Position numbers and translations under genes: made by a program. A stretch of 64,000 nt of DNA from NCBI GenBank assembly GCA_016720395.1, contig JADKKR010000002.1, positions 1-64,000 of the forward strand, read 5' to 3'. The DNA comes from Geobacteraceae bacterium (GTDB lineage: Bacteria; Desulfobacterota; Desulfuromonadia; Geobacterales; Pseudopelobacteraceae). How positions within the stretch are numbered: the stretch's first letter is position 1; every line of letters starts with the position of its first letter. The notes under the pieces are model-generated. The model had not been told where the DNA came from, did not search any database, and saw only the letters and a list, made by a program, of their open reading frames with translations. Below, in pieces: positions 28,872 through 41,555 of this stretch.

Positions 28872-29906
28872 ATGAAATTCCGACTGAAGCTACTACTGCT
28901 GGCGATGATCCTGATAGTTCCCTGCCTTTCCGCCGCGCAGGAGCAGGAAGAACCGACCATCTATGTGATCAGGCAGGGCGATACGCTCTGGGGACTTTCG
29001 GATCGATTCATCAAGGATCCGAACTACTGGCCGAATATGTGGTCAAAAAACAGCCAGATCACAAATCCGCATGTGATTTATCCGGGCCAGAAGGTACGCG
29101 TGTTTCCTGACCGCCTCGAGTTTCTGCCGAAAGAGGAGGTAAGTGCGCAGAAAAAGCCTGTAGCAGTGACAGCATCCGGAGCGACTGTCACCACAACCGA
29201 AGCCCTGGCCGAAATTGCCAAGGAACGGACCTATTCCGTTCGAGGCAGCGAAGGTTTCATCCTTGAAACAGGTACCACATCGACCGGCACCCTCATCAGC
29301 ATCCACAATAACCGCAACATTGCCGGTGATGATGACATCGTCTATACAGACATCGGCAAGGAACGTGGTGTCAAGGGGGGCGAGAAGTTTTCTGTTTTTC
29401 GCAAGGATGGCACCGTAAGTCATCCCGTAAGTAACGAGATTCTGGGGACCAAGATAACCCCTCTGGGAATGGTGCAGTTAACCGATCTTGAAAAGAAGAC
29501 GTCACGCGCGATTATCATCAAAACCACCCAGGAGATAACCCCCGGTTCCTATCTGTTGCCGGCCCGTGAAAGCAAACGGCGGGAGATACCACTCAAAATG
29601 TCGGCAAAAGAGCTGAAAGGCTACATTGTAGACAGTTACAGCGGAATCGGCATTATCGCCGCAGGTGATATCGTCTATATCGACCTTGGGAGCATCCATG
29701 GTGCCGAACCGGGCAACATGCTGTATGTCGTCCGCGATGTAACTATCGACGGCAGCTCCACGACAGGCTATACCCAGAAACTCCCGCAGGAACTTCTGGG
29801 AGCGATTGTCATCCTGGAAACAGGCAAAAAAACGGCAACGGCCCTCGTGGTTAAAAGCATCGATGCCATCTACCGGGGCGACCAACTGGTAAGTCACCCG
29901 AAATAG
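28872..29906 (+). CDS. secreted LysM-domain protein
   Basis: 344 residues from ATG 28872, with GAGG five bases upstream; the GTG at 28866 is less likely. A signal peptide (FRLKLLLLAMILIVPCLSAAQ) is followed by one LysM domain at about residues 30-80 (TIYVIRQGDTLWGLSDRFIKDPNYWPNMW, then QITNPHVIYPGQKVRV). This LysM form with PNYWPNMW is typical of deltaproteobacterial envelope proteins. The remaining roughly 250 residues have repeated beta-rich segments (GIIAAGDIVYIDLG and similar). Peptidoglycan binding is inferred from LysM; the rest is unassigned. A hairpin terminator follows. Confidence 0.9.
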   Translation: MKFRLKLLLLAMILIVPCLSAAQEQEEPTIYVIRQGDTLWGLSDRFIKDPNYWPNMWSKNSQITNPHVIYPGQKVRVFPDRLEFLPKEEVSAQKKPVAVTASGATVTTTEALAEIAKERTYSVRGSEGFILETGTTSTGTLISIHNNRNIAGDDDIVYTDIGKERGVKGGEKFSVFRKDGTVSHPVSNEILGTKITPLGMVQLTDLEKKTSRAIIIKTTQEITPGSYLLPARESKRREIPLKMSAKELKGYIVDSYSGIGIIAAGDIVYIDLGSIHGAEPGNMLYVVRDVTIDGSSTTGYTQKLPQELLGAIVILETGKKTATALVVKSIDAIYRGDQLVSHPK

Positions 29907-29922
29907 CAGGCAGCTCAGTTTC

Positions 29923-29954
29923 AAAAAAGACCGGCCAGTTGCCGGTCTTTTTTT
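29923..29954. terminator. strong intrinsic terminator after LysM gene
   Basis: AAAAAAGACCGGC pairs with GCCGGTCTTTTTTT around CAGTT. It sits 17 bp after the stop. The A-run before the stem means it can also work on the minus strand. Confidence 0.9.
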
Positions 29955-30067
29955 ATGCGCTATAGTAAGTCAGAATCATGTAGTGCGATGAACGGCGTGA
30001 AGAATGTATCTGGTGACCTGCCCGCACTATCTGCTGTGTACCAGAGACACCTGGAGAAGCATGATTG

Positions 30068-31159
30068 ATGGAAGAACTGCACTGGATAGGGCTTAAGTCA
30101 ATTCCCGGAATAGGAAATGTCACCTTCCGACGGCTGCTTGAGCGTTTTGAATCGCCCGAAGCCGTATTGTCAGCCTCCATAGCGGAACTGTCGAATGTCC
30201 GTGGCGTCACACCCGCCATGCGGGAAGCCATCAGGCACGGTTCCTGGCGCAGCTTTGCCGATGCGGAGTGTTCCCGGCTGGCCGCCAGCGGGGCCCGGAT
30301 TGTAACGTTTCTTGCAGCAGACTACCCCAAGTCGCTCTTCGAGATACCCGACCCGCCGCCCTTCCTCTATGTACGGGGCGAGCTGCGCTGCCATGAGACG
30401 GCGGTTGCAATTGTCGGCTCCCGTCGCGCCACGGCATATGGAATCCAGACAACCTCGCGATTGGCCGGTGCACTTGCCGGTCATGGAGTCTGTGTAACCT
30501 CGGGCATGGCCCGCGGTGTTGACACGGCAGCACACAAGGGAGCACTTGCGGCAGGCGGCAGGACGATCGGTGTACTTGGCTGCGGAATCGACATGGTCTA
30601 CCCTCCCGAAAACCGGAAACTGTTTCAGGAAATGGCCGAAAAAGGCTGCCTGGTGTCAGAGTTCCCTCTGGGCACCCTGCCTCTGGCCGAGAATTTCCCC
30701 CGCCGCAACCGGATCATCAGCGGCCTTTCCAAAGGCGTGCTGGTGGTGGAGGCGGCCGAAAACAGCGGTTCGCTGATCACCGCCCAGTATGCCCTGGAAC
30801 ATGGCCGGGATGTCTATGCCGTTCCTGGCAATATCAGCTTTGCCACCAGCAGGGGCAGCAACCGCCTGATCAAACAGGGTGCAAAGCTGGTCGATTGCGT
30901 AGAGGACATTCTCGAGGAACTGCCCGGCTTCGAAAACCTGCACGGGGGAGCCGAACAACGGGTACCGGCGCCGCGCACGTTTTCACTTACGCCGAAAGAA
31001 GCAGCAATTTACGAGGTGCTGGCCAGATCACCGCTGCATATTGATGACATCATCTCCCAAACTGAATTGACAGCCGGCGAGGTTTCCTCTATGTTACTCC
31101 ACCTTGAGCTCAAGGGGGCGGTTACGTCTCTGCCGGGCACCCATTACTGCATCAGCTGA
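30068..31159 (+). CDS. dprA: DNA processing protein DprA (Smf)
   Basis: 363 residues from ATG 30068; the TTG just before it is an alternative with similar spacing to GGAG. An N-terminal helical domain (LHWIGLKSIPGIGNVTFRRLLE) precedes the Rossmann core with VGSRRATAYGIQTTSRLA (about residue 116), VTSGMARGVDTAAHKGAL and RNRIISGLSKGVLVVEA. A C-terminal winged helix (LTPKEAAIYEVLARSPLHIDDI) ends the protein. DprA loads RecA on incoming single-stranded DNA during transformation. It opens a plus-strand run, with topA 38 bp further on, a common bacterial order. Confidence 0.95.
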   Translation: MEELHWIGLKSIPGIGNVTFRRLLERFESPEAVLSASIAELSNVRGVTPAMREAIRHGSWRSFADAECSRLAASGARIVTFLAADYPKSLFEIPDPPPFLYVRGELRCHETAVAIVGSRRATAYGIQTTSRLAGALAGHGVCVTSGMARGVDTAAHKGALAAGGRTIGVLGCGIDMVYPPENRKLFQEMAEKGCLVSEFPLGTLPLAENFPRRNRIISGLSKGVLVVEAAENSGSLITAQYALEHGRDVYAVPGNISFATSRGSNRLIKQGAKLVDCVEDILEELPGFENLHGGAEQRVPAPRTFSLTPKEAAIYEVLARSPLHIDDIISQTELTAGEVSSMLLHLELKGAVTSLPGTHYCIS

Positions 31160-31197
31160 ACACCACCATCACTGAAGATCAAGGATACCGGACCGAT

Positions 31198-33516
<2,319 letters not shown>

Positions 33517-34821
33517 TTGAAAACTCTCAATATCATCGGTGGCGGCCTGGCCGGCTGTGAAGCTGCCTGGCAGGCGGCCAACCGGGAAACACCCGTTATC
33601 CTTCATGAAATGAAACCCGAGAAGTTCTCTCCTGCCCATCACCTGCCGGGACTGGCGGAACTGGTCTGCTCCAACTCCCTGCGTGGTGACTCTCTGGAAA
33701 ATGCCGTCGGCCTGCTGAAAGAAGAGCTCCGCCGCTGCGGCTCGCTGATCATGGAAGCGGCCGAAGCGACCCGCGTTCCGGCCGGTGGTGCCCTGGCTGT
33801 CGACCGCCGGCTTTTCTCCGACTATGTCACCCGGAAGATCAGCAGCCACCCCCTCATTACCCTGAAACAGGGCGAGGTCCGCGAGCTGCCCTCCGTAGAT
33901 ATTGTCGTCGTCGCCTCCGGACCGCTCACCAGCGATCACCTGGCAGCATCCCTGGCGGAGCTGACCGGAGACCGCCTCTACTTCTACGATGCGATCGCCC
34001 CGATCATTTCTGCCGAATCCCTTGACATGACCAAGGTCTTCGCCGCCTCCCGCTATGGTAAAGGGGACGGTGACGACTACCTAAACTGCCCGCTGAACGA
34101 GGCCGAGTACCTCACCTTCGTGGATGAACTGGTCCGTTCCGAGAAAGTCCCCAGCCGGGATTTCGAGAAGATTGTCCATTTCGAAGGCTGCATGCCGGTG
34201 GAAACCATGGCCGAGCGTGGTGTGGAAACGCTCCGCTTCGGCCCGATGAAGCCGGTCGGCCTGCCGGACCCGCGCACCGGCAGAGAACCGCATGCTGTCA
34301 TCCAGCTTCGTGCCGAAAACAGGGAAAAGACCATGTACAACCTGGTCGGATTCCAGACCAAGCTGACCTACGGAGAGCAGCGCCGGGTTTTCCGGATGAT
34401 ACCGGGTCTTGAAGAGGCCGAATTCGTCCGCCTCGGTTCGATGCACCGCAACACCTTCATCAACTCGCCGGCCCTGCTGCTGCCGACCCAGCAGCTGAGG
34501 AGCAATCAGCGGATCATCTTCGCCGGTCAGATTACCGGTGTGGAAGGCTACGTAGAGTCGGCTGCCAGCGGCTTCCTGGCCGGTATCGCTGCTGCCCGGC
34601 TTGTTCATGATCGCCCTGTTTCTGTACCGGCTCCGGAAACCGCGCTGGGTGCGCTGATGCACCACATTACAAATACTGATGTCAAACACTTCCAGCCGAT
34701 GAATGTAAATTACGGTTTATTCCCGGATCTGCCGGGGCGGGTCCCCAAAAAGGAAAAGCGGCAGAAACTGGCCGAACGCGCGCTGGCATTGCTGGATGAG
34801 TGGCGGGCCGCCATTGCTTGA
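33517..34821 (+). CDS. trmFO: folate-dependent tRNA (uracil-54-C5)-methyltransferase TrmFO
   Basis: 434 residues with a TTG start abutting the topA stop; AAGGA lies about 10 nt upstream within topA. The FAD-binding [16 protein letters not shown] is at residues 5-20. The substrate stretch [22 protein letters not shown] and the C-terminal [19 protein letters not shown] are family markers. TrmFO makes ribothymidine-54 in tRNA, using methylenetetrahydrofolate and FADH2. The topA-trmFO order is common in bacteria that lack TrmA. The last 26 bp overlap the downstream glycosylase-like gene if that gene uses ATG 34796. Confidence 0.96.
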   Translation: MKTLNIIGGGLAGCEAAWQAANRETPVILHEMKPEKFSPAHHLPGLAELVCSNSLRGDSLENAVGLLKEELRRCGSLIMEAAEATRVPAGGALAVDRRLFSDYVTRKISSHPLITLKQGEVRELPSVDIVVVASGPLTSDHLAASLAELTGDRLYFYDAIAPIISAESLDMTKVFAASRYGKGDGDDYLNCPLNEAEYLTFVDELVRSEKVPSRDFEKIVHFEGCMPVETMAERGVETLRFGPMKPVGLPDPRTGREPHAVIQLRAENREKTMYNLVGFQTKLTYGEQRRVFRMIPGLEEAEFVRLGSMHRNTFINSPALLLPTQQLRSNQRIIFAGQITGVEGYVESAASGFLAGIAAARLVHDRPVSVPAPETALGALMHHITNTDVKHFQPMNVNYGLFPDLPGRVPKKEKRQKLAERALALLDEWRAAIA

Positions 34822-35692
34822 TCCGGCAGAACTTACCCGTCTCTACAACGAAAGCGGTGTCCTGAATGCAAAAACGGTCAGCGCCTTCCAGAAACATATC
34901 TACTCCAGTTACCACGCCAATCCCCGCCCCATGCCCTGGCGCACAACCAAAGATCCCTACTGCATCATCGTTTCCGAAATCATGCTCCAGCAAACCCAGG
35001 TGGAGCGGGTCAAGACCAAATACGCCGAGTTTCTGTCTGCATTCCCGACCCTCGCGGCCCTGGCTTCCGCACCGTTGGAGGATGTACTGCGGGTCTGGCA
35101 GGGATTGGGCTACAACCGTCGGGCGCTGGCCCTGAAAAGGTGTGCCGAAGAGATTATCAGCCGTTACAACGGGCAATTCCCACGTGACACGGGCGAACTG
35201 GAGTCCCTGCCGGGTATCGGCCCCTACACGGCCCGCGCAGTGGCTGCCTTTGCCTTCGGAATTGCAGAACCGCTGATCGAGACCAACATCCGTACCGTCT
35301 TCATCCATTTCTTTTTTCACGGCCGTGACAAGATCTCTGACCGTGAGATCATGCCGCTGGTGGCGGCAACTCTCGACCGGCACAACCCCCGCGAGTGGTA
35401 CTATGCCTTGATGGATTTCGGTGTGTGGCTCAAACAGCAGCACCCCAATCCGGGTCGTCGCAGCAGACATCATGTGCAGCAGTCCCGTTTCGAGGGGTCG
35501 AACCGCCAGCTGAGAAGTCGCCTGCTGCGGGCGGTGATGGCAGGTCCCGGGGCATCCGCTCTTGAACTGGCCGGGCAGCTGGGCGCGGAGCAGGCGGTTG
35601 TGGAGAGGAATCTTGCCGATATGGAGCGGGAGGGCTTTCTCTGCCGTACAGGCAGCCACTATCTGGTGCGGGACTATACAAAAAAGGGGTAG
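34796..35692 (+). CDS. HhH-GPD adenine-glycosylase-like protein (MutY-like) without the Fe-S cluster
   Basis: 298 residues from ATG 34796, overlapping trmFO by 26 bp; a TTG at 34814 is possible. The HhH-GPD core is clear: [13 protein letters not shown] with the catalytic Glu as in Mut[19 protein letters not shown] as helix-hairpin-helix, and [11 protein letters not shown] where MutY has the catalytic Asp in LDGN (here Glu). The four-cysteine Fe-S loop of MutY is absent; the same place reads [11 protein letters not shown]-terminal winged-helix-like tail replaces the MutY oxoG-recognition domain. This is a recognised cluster-less branch of the family; substrate preference is not known. The tag stop lies inside the terminator stem. 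Confidence 0.82.
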   Translation: MSGGPPLLDPAELTRLYNESGVLNAKTVSAFQKHIYSSYHANPRPMPWRTTKDPYCIIVSEIMLQQTQVERVKTKYAEFLSAFPTLAALASAPLEDVLRVWQGLGYNRRALALKRCAEEIISRYNGQFPRDTGELESLPGIGPYTARAVAAFAFGIAEPLIETNIRTVFIHFFFHGRDKISDREIMPLVAATLDRHNPREWYYALMDFGVWLKQQHPNPGRRSRHHVQQSRFEGSNRQLRSRLLRAVMAGPGASALELAGQLGAEQAVVERNLADMEREGFLCRTGSHYLVRDYTKKG

Positions 35693-35718
35693 CGCTTTCG
35701 CACCACCCCTTCCTTTTA
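35679..35718. terminator. bidirectional terminator between the glycosylase-like gene and the cytochrome gene
   Basis: AAGGGGT (35684-35690) and ACCCCTT (35705-35711) pair, with additional GCG/CGC pairing inside. An A-run precedes and CCTTTT follows, so it can stop transcripts from both sides. The left arm includes the TAG of the glycosylase-like gene. Confidence 0.75.
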
Positions 35719-35737
35719 TCCGTCTATCTGCTGCCTG

Positions 35738-36001
35738 CTATTTGTGGCATTCCTTGCAGGAGGTCGGCCCCTTTTTCCCTTCGCTGTGACAACCCTTGCA
35801 GGTCTTGTGAGCCATGTCCTTGCCGAAACCTTCAATCTTGCCGCCGGCGGCAGTTGTGTGGCACTTGGTACAGTCTTTCAAGGACTCCTGGTGGGCCTTG
35901 TGGGTGAATTTGACGCCTTTTTTCATCTCGATAACGTCGGCGGCGAAGGCGGTTCCGGCAAAGGCTGCCAGGGCGAACAGTGCGATAACGGTCTTTTTCA
36001 T
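35738..36001 (-). CDS. periplasmic triheme cytochrome c7, PpcA family
   Basis: 87 residues with AAGGAG eight bases before the ATG. The signal peptide MKKTVIALFALAAFAGTAFA is cleaved before ADV. The mature 67 residues contain three heme sites CTKCH, CKGCH and CKECH. Extra histidines in KFTHKAHQ and DMAHK give bis-His ligation. The central KIEGFGKDMAHKTCKGCH strongly resembles Geobacter PpcA-type proteins. These carry electrons across the periplasm between menaquinol-oxidising inner-membrane cytochromes and outer-membrane conduits. It is monocistronic with a terminator and a sigma54-like upstream site. Which of the PpcA-E paralogues it matches cannot be told. Confidence 0.95.
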   Translation of the reverse strand: MKKTVIALFALAAFAGTAFAADVIEMKKGVKFTHKAHQESLKDCTKCHTTAAGGKIEGFGKDMAHKTCKGCHSEGKKGPTSCKECHK

Positions 36002-36077
36002 TTTTATTCTCCTTGTTAATGGTTGTTTCTGCCCGAAGGCAGTCGAACATTTTTATCAAACTTTTGATATTGAATAT

Positions 36078-36094
36078 TACATATCTTGTGCCAA
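36078..36094 (-). promoter_or_regulatory. sigma54-like -24/-12 promoter for the cytochrome c7 gene
   Basis: On the minus strand the site reads TTGGCACAAGATATGTA. The -24 TTGGCAC is perfect; the -12 part has TG-T-A in place of TTGC-A. GG and G of the -12 have the right 10-bp spacing. It lies about 77 bp upstream of the ATG. Weak sigma70 boxes also exist in the stretch, so this is tentative. Confidence 0.4.
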
Positions 36095-36295
36095 GTACAC
36101 CACGGCGGATAACTGTCCGTTATTCAGCCATTATTTTATTTTGCCCTGGAAGCGCTACCCAGAGAGTACCCCAATTGAGGCAGATGATATTTCTTTTGGG
36201 ACAACATCGCTAAATCGAAAACCCTTGTCCGCACCAGACCCTTCATGTAACATTCATTACTCTGCACAACACTAATGAACGGAGGCTTCTGCCCA

Positions 36296-36736
36296 ATGAA
36301 ACATCTCAACAGCAGAAAAGGTTTTACCCTGATTGAAATCATGGTTGTCATCGTCATCCTGGCCATGCTGGCGGCGCTGGTAGGTCCTAAACTGATGGGA
36401 CGCACCGACGACGCAAAGCTCACCGATGCCCGGGTCCAGATCAGGAACATCGAAACAGCGCTCAAGCTCTACAAGCTTGATAATGGTTCCTACCCCAGCA
36501 CGGAGCAGGGTCTGGGCGCCCTGGTTGCCAAACCGACCGTCGGCGTGATCCCGAAAAGCTACAAGGAAGGTGGTTATCTCGAAAGCAAGAAGATGCCCAA
36601 AGACCCATGGGGCAATGACTACCTGTATGTGTCACCCGGAGAGCACGGCGATTACGACCTCTTTTCATACGGAACCGACGGTGCCAAGGGCGGTGACGGC
36701 AAGAACGCCGACATAACCAGCTGGGATACAAAATAG
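36296..36736 (+). CDS. gspG: type II secretion major pseudopilin GspG-like protein
   Basis: 146 residues from ATG 36296, with GGAGG ten bases upstream; the ATG at 36275 has none. The prepilin signal KGFTLIEIMVVIVILAML has the G-F cleavage site and Glu at +5. The C-terminal part MPKDPWGNDYLYVSPGEHGDYDLFSYGTDGAKGGDG is the calcium-binding GspG module. The protein is cleaved and methylated by PilD and polymerises into the T2SS pseudopilus. No other gsp gene is in the window, so it stands alone between a cytochrome and ppdK. It could serve a remote T2SS or an atypical OxpG-like system. Confidence 0.93.
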   Translation: MKHLNSRKGFTLIEIMVVIVILAMLAALVGPKLMGRTDDAKLTDARVQIRNIETALKLYKLDNGSYPSTEQGLGALVAKPTVGVIPKSYKEGGYLESKKMPKDPWGNDYLYVSPGEHGDYDLFSYGTDGAKGGDGKNADITSWDTK

Positions 36737-36757
36737 GCGTTTTACCCATAATAGTAG

Positions 36758-36785
36758 TTGTTATTTTGAAAATCTGCGCTATAGT
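36758..36785 (+). promoter_or_regulatory. sigma70-like promoter for ppdK
   Basis: TTGTTA at 36758-36763, 16-bp spacer and TATAGT at 36780-36785. The leader to the ATG at 36878 would be about 85 nt. Confidence 0.45.
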
Positions 36786-36877
36786 CTATCACTGTAAACT
36801 GTTATTTTTATTATGAATAAACGTTTTTAGCGAGTGTAAACCGCGAAGACGTTATCTATGACAGAGGAGGCAGTACA

Positions 36878-39535
36878 ATGGCGCAGAAGTTCGTGTATTT
36901 CTTTGGAAATGGCCAGGCGGAAGGTCGGGCCGACATGAAGAACCTGCTGGGCGGCAAGGGAGCCAATCTGGCCGAGATGTCCAGCATCGGTCTACCGGTT
37001 CCTCCGGGCTTTACCATTACAACTGAGGTCTGCACCGAGTTTTATAAAAATGACCAGAAGTATCCCGAATCCCTTACCGCTGAAGTTGCCGCCAATCTCA
37101 AACAGATTGAAAAACTTATGGGCAAGAAGTTCGGCGATCCCCAGAACCCGCTGCTCGTATCAGTCCGTTCCGGTGCCCGGGCCTCCATGCCGGGAATGAT
37201 GGATACCGTCCTCAATCTCGGCCTCAATGACACCACCGTCCAGGGGATCATTGCCCAGAGCGGTGATGAACGTTTTGCCTATGATGCCTACCGGCGTTTT
37301 GTGCAGATGTATTCAGACGTGGTCATGGGTATGGAGAAGGATATCCTCGATCACCTGCTGGAGCAGAAGAAAGAGGAGAAAGGTGTCCATCTGGATACCG
37401 ATCTGACGGCCGCTGACTGGAAAGACCTGGTTGCCCTCTTCAAGAAAACCATCAAAAAGGAACTGGGCCAGTCCTTTCCCGAAGACCCCCAGGAACAGCT
37501 GTGGGGCGCCATCGGGGCCGTCTTCGGCTCATGGATGAACCAGCGCGCCATCACCTATCGCAGGCTCAACAACATCCCCGCCGAATGGGGAACGGCCGTC
37601 AACGTGCAGTCGATGGTCTTCGGCAACATGGGCAACGACTGCGCCACCGGAGTGGCCTTCACCCGCGACCCCTCCACCGGGGAGAATTATTTCTACGGCG
37701 AATTCCTGGTAAATGCCCAGGGCGAGGATGTGGTAGCCGGCATCCGTACCCCCCAGCCGATCAACCGTGTCAAGGACAAGGACGGTAAGCTCCCCTCCAT
37801 GGAAGAGGTCATGCCGGAGTGTTACGGCCAGCTGGTCAAGATCCGCGAGATACTGGAACAGCATTACAAGGACATGCAGGACATCGAGTTCACCATCGAG
37901 ACCGGTGTGCTCTACATGCTCCAGACCCGCAACGGCAAGCGTACCGCTCCTGCCGCCATCAAGACCGCCGTCGACATGGTCGCGGAAGGTTTGATCGACG
38001 AAAAAACGGCCGTCCTGCGCGTAGCACCCAGCCAGCTCGATCAGCTGCTGCACCCGTCGCTGGACCCGAAAGCACCCAAGAATATCATTGCCAAGGGACT
38101 GCCCGCCTCACCGGGAGCGGTCTCAGGGACCGTCGTATTCACCGCCGACGAAGCCGAGGCAGAGGCCAAGATCGGACGCAAAGTCATTCTGGTGCGCATT
38201 GAGACCTCTCCCGAAGACATCCACGGTATGCATGCGGCGCAGGGGATCCTGACCGCCCGCGGCGGTATGACCTCCCACGCCGCGGTTGTTGCGCGCGGCA
38301 TGGGTAAATGCTGTGTAGCCGGCTGCGGCGACATCAAGGTGGATTACACCAACGAAACCTTCACCGCCAGAAACGGCGTCGTCGTCAAAAAAGGTGACAC
38401 CATCACACTGGACGGCTCCAACGGCCAGGTTATCCTGGGAGAGGTCGCCACCATCCCGGTTCAGCTGACCGGTGATTTTGCCAGGCTGATGACCTGGGCT
38501 GACACCTTCCGCACCATGAAGGTCAGAACGAACGCAGATACCCCTCACGATTCCAAGGTGGCTCGCGAGTTCGGCGCCGAAGGAATCGGCCTCTGCCGTA
38601 CCGAACACATGTTTTTCGATGCCGAGCGCATCGCTGCCGTACGCGAAATGATCCTCTCGGAAGAACTTGAGGGACGTGAAAAGGCACTGGCCAAGATCAT
38701 GCCCATGCAGAAGGGTGACTTCATCGGCATCTTCCGCGAGATGAAAGGCCTGCCGGTCACCATCCGTCTGCTGGATCCGCCGCTGCACGAGTTCCTGCCC
38801 CAGGAGGAGAAGGATATCGAGGATCTGGCCAGGACCATGAGGGTCACCGTCAATTCCGTCAAACACAAGATCGAGCTGCTGCACGAGTTCAACCCCATGC
38901 TCGGACATCGCGGATGCCGCCTGGGCATCACCTACCCGGAGATCTACGATATGCAGGTGCGGGCCATCATGGAAGCCGCCTGTGAACTGGTCAAAAACGA
39001 AGGCTTCAGCATCATACCCGAAATCATGATCCCGCTGATTGCCACGGTCAGCGAACTGCAGGTGCTCAAACAGAACGCCGTGGCTATCTGTGAGGAGGTC
39101 ATCGCCCAGTACGGGGTCAAGGTCGAATACCTGATCGGAACCATGATCGAGCTGCCGCGCGCAGCCCTGACAGCTGACGAGATCGCCCGGGAAGCTGAGT
39201 TTTTCTCCTTCGGCACCAACGACCTGACCCAGACGACCTTCGGGCTGTCACGTGACGATGCGGGCAAGTTTCTGCCGTTCTACGTGGATCACGGCATCCT
39301 GCCGGATGACCCCTTTGTGACCCTCGACCAGGTCGGCGTAGGCAAACTGGTCAAGATGGCCTGCCAACTGGGGCGGGCAACCCGCCCGGCGATCAAGCTC
39401 GGCATCTGCGGCGAGCACGGTGGCGACCCTGCATCGGTAATCTTCTGTCACAATATCGGCCTGGATTATGTTTCCTGTTCACCCTTCAGGGTTCCGGTAG
39501 CCCGACTGGCTGCGGCCCACGCCGCACTGGCCTGA
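36878..39535 (+). CDS. ppdK: pyruvate, phosphate dikinase
   Basis: 885 residues with GAGGAGG upstream of the ATG. The N-terminal nucleotide-binding region ([28 protein letters not shown]) is followed by the swivelling domain with the phosphohistidine in [19 protein letters not shown] (about residue 466). The C-terminal TIM barrel ([31 protein letters not shown]) has the catalytic Cys in the last stretch. The enzyme interconverts pyruvate, ATP and phosphate with PEP, AMP and pyrophosphate, feeding gluconeogenesis from acetate in this group. A long hairpin terminator follows the stop. Confidence 0.97.
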   Translation: MAQKFVYFFGNGQAEGRADMKNLLGGKGANLAEMSSIGLPVPPGFTITTEVCTEFYKNDQKYPESLTAEVAANLKQIEKLMGKKFGDPQNPLLVSVRSGARASMPGMMDTVLNLGLNDTTVQGIIAQSGDERFAYDAYRRFVQMYSDVVMGMEKDILDHLLEQKKEEKGVHLDTDLTAADWKDLVALFKKTIKKELGQSFPEDPQEQLWGAIGAVFGSWMNQRAITYRRLNNIPAEWGTAVNVQSMVFGNMGNDCATGVAFTRDPSTGENYFYGEFLVNAQGEDVVAGIRTPQPINRVKDKDGKLPSMEEVMPECYGQLVKIREILEQHYKDMQDIEFTIETGVLYMLQTRNGKRTAPAAIKTAVDMVAEGLIDEKTAVLRVAPSQLDQLLHPSLDPKAPKNIIAKGLPASPGAVSGTVVFTADEAEAEAKIGRKVILVRIETSPEDIHGMHAAQGILTARGGMTSHAAVVARGMGKCCVAGCGDIKVDYTNETFTARNGVVVKKGDTITLDGSNGQVILGEVATIPVQLTGDFARLMTWADTFRTMKVRTNADTPHDSKVAREFGAEGIGLCRTEHMFFDAERIAAVREMILSEELEGREKALAKIMPMQKGDFIGIFREMKGLPVTIRLLDPPLHEFLPQEEKDIEDLARTMRVTVNSVKHKIELLHEFNPMLGHRGCRLGITYPEIYDMQVRAIMEAACELVKNEGFSIIPEIMIPLIATVSELQVLKQNAVAICEEVIAQYGVKVEYLIGTMIELPRAALTADEIAREAEFFSFGTNDLTQTTFGLSRDDAGKFLPFYVDHGILPDDPFVTLDQVGVGKLVKMACQLGRATRPAIKLGICGEHGGDPASVIFCHNIGLDYVSCSPFRVPVARLAAAHAALA

Positions 39536-39553
39536 ACATAGCAAACCGGCAAG

Positions 39554-39594
39554 TTAAAAGGGGATGGCCATAACGGTCATCCCCTTTTAACTTT
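39554..39594 (+). terminator. intrinsic terminator after ppdK
   Basis: TTAAAAGGGGATGGCC and GGTCATCCCCTTTTAA form a 16-bp stem with one mismatch, followed by CTTTTG. Both arms are A/T rich at the ends, so it may also work on the minus strand. Confidence 0.85.
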
Positions 39595-39630
39595 TGCCTG
39601 TTGAAATAAGCAAAAAAACCGCTCTTAATA

Positions 39631-39687
39631 ACGCGGGGCAACGGAGCAACGGAGAAATCAACCCGGAAAAAGCAGTTCAACACAGAG
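39631..39687. repeat. extragenic repeat remnant left of IS110, GGAGCAAC-type units
   Basis: Units of CAACGGAG repeat at 39638-39652 and are followed by GAAATCAAC. After about 25 bp, AACACAGAG (39679-39687) marks an arm that matches in inverse the CTCTGTGTCTCTGTGTT on the far side of the IS (40961-40977). The repeat therefore appears to have been split by the insertion. Confidence 0.6.
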
Positions 39688-39716
39688 CAACTGTGTTCTT
39701 TGTCAAATAGTTTTAG

Positions 39717-40850
<1,134 letters not shown>

Positions 40851-40956
40851 CAGAGCTGAAAGTACAATCTTTAAAACCAACAATCGGTCAGAGGATCAAG
40901 AGCAAAATTGTCCGTTCACCTGTATGGAGACTGTCTATTTTGCTGAAAGCTAAATG

Positions 40957-40979
40957 ATTTCTCTGTGTCTCTGTGTTTC
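40957..40979. repeat. extragenic repeat arm right of IS110 (CTCTGTGT units)
   Basis: Two tandem CTCTGTGT units (40961-40976) preceded by ATTT. They are the inverted counterpart of AACACAGAG at 39679-39687 on the other side of the IS. Confidence 0.6.
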
Positions 40980-40995
40980 AGACGCTTTTTAAGTT

Positions 40996-41543
40996 TTATT
41001 TTTCCCCGAACACCAATGCACTAAAGATGTATATCTCGCAGTCCTTCTGCCAGGCATTCTCCGAAAGACCGGCCTTGAGGCAGGTATGCCTCAGGAAGGT
41101 GTCCCGATCCCAGCCGTATTCCGTTGCCACCTGCGGTACAGAGAACGCCGCGGAGCTGTTTTTATGAGGTAGATGCCATGTGTACCCACCTGGATCTCAT
41201 CAACCGAGGAGATTCGTTTCAACGGTGAAAGCACCGATATCTCCAGCTCAAAATCCTCCAGGTCCTGCTGTTTCATGGGGTAGAAGCGTGGGTCACGGGT
41301 CGCCGCGGAAACGGCCATCTCCTGTACCAGGCGATAGAGCGGCTGGTCGGAAATAAAGTTGCCGATACAGCCCCGCAACTGGCCGTGCTGTTTAATGGTG
41401 ACGAAACAACCCGATTCAAGGTTCAACCCGGCCGATGCGCTTTCTAGGGCCGGCATCACCCCTCTCTCCACGTATGAGACTATCGTGTCCCGGGCGATCT
41501 TCAGCAGTTCCTTCTGCTCCTTCTTTGTCAACAGATCAGCCAT
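40996..41543 (-). pseudogene. AMMECR1 domain protein gene with frameshift
   Basis: The ATG at 41543 opens a normal AMMECR1 domain: QHGQLRGCIGNFISDQPLYRLVQ, AATRDPRFYPMKQQDLEDFELEISVL and VGTHGIYLIK. After IYLIK the frame drifts to RRSLYRRWQ and stops at 41091. The correct continuation, PQVATEYGWDRDTFLRHTCLKAG through AWQKDCEIYIFSALVFGEK, lies in another frame and ends at TAA 40996. The 548-bp span equals a one-base loss, most simply in the A5 run near 41165. AMMECR1 proteins are conserved but poorly understood. The IS110 element ends about 50 bp past the stop. A sequencing error is possible. Confidence 0.8.
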
Positions 41544-41555
41544 TGTTCCTCCGTC

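Noticed and set aside
38123..38908. 261-codon open frame antisense to ppdK
   Set aside because: Shadow of the ppdK coding bias; composition is unlike a protein of this organism.
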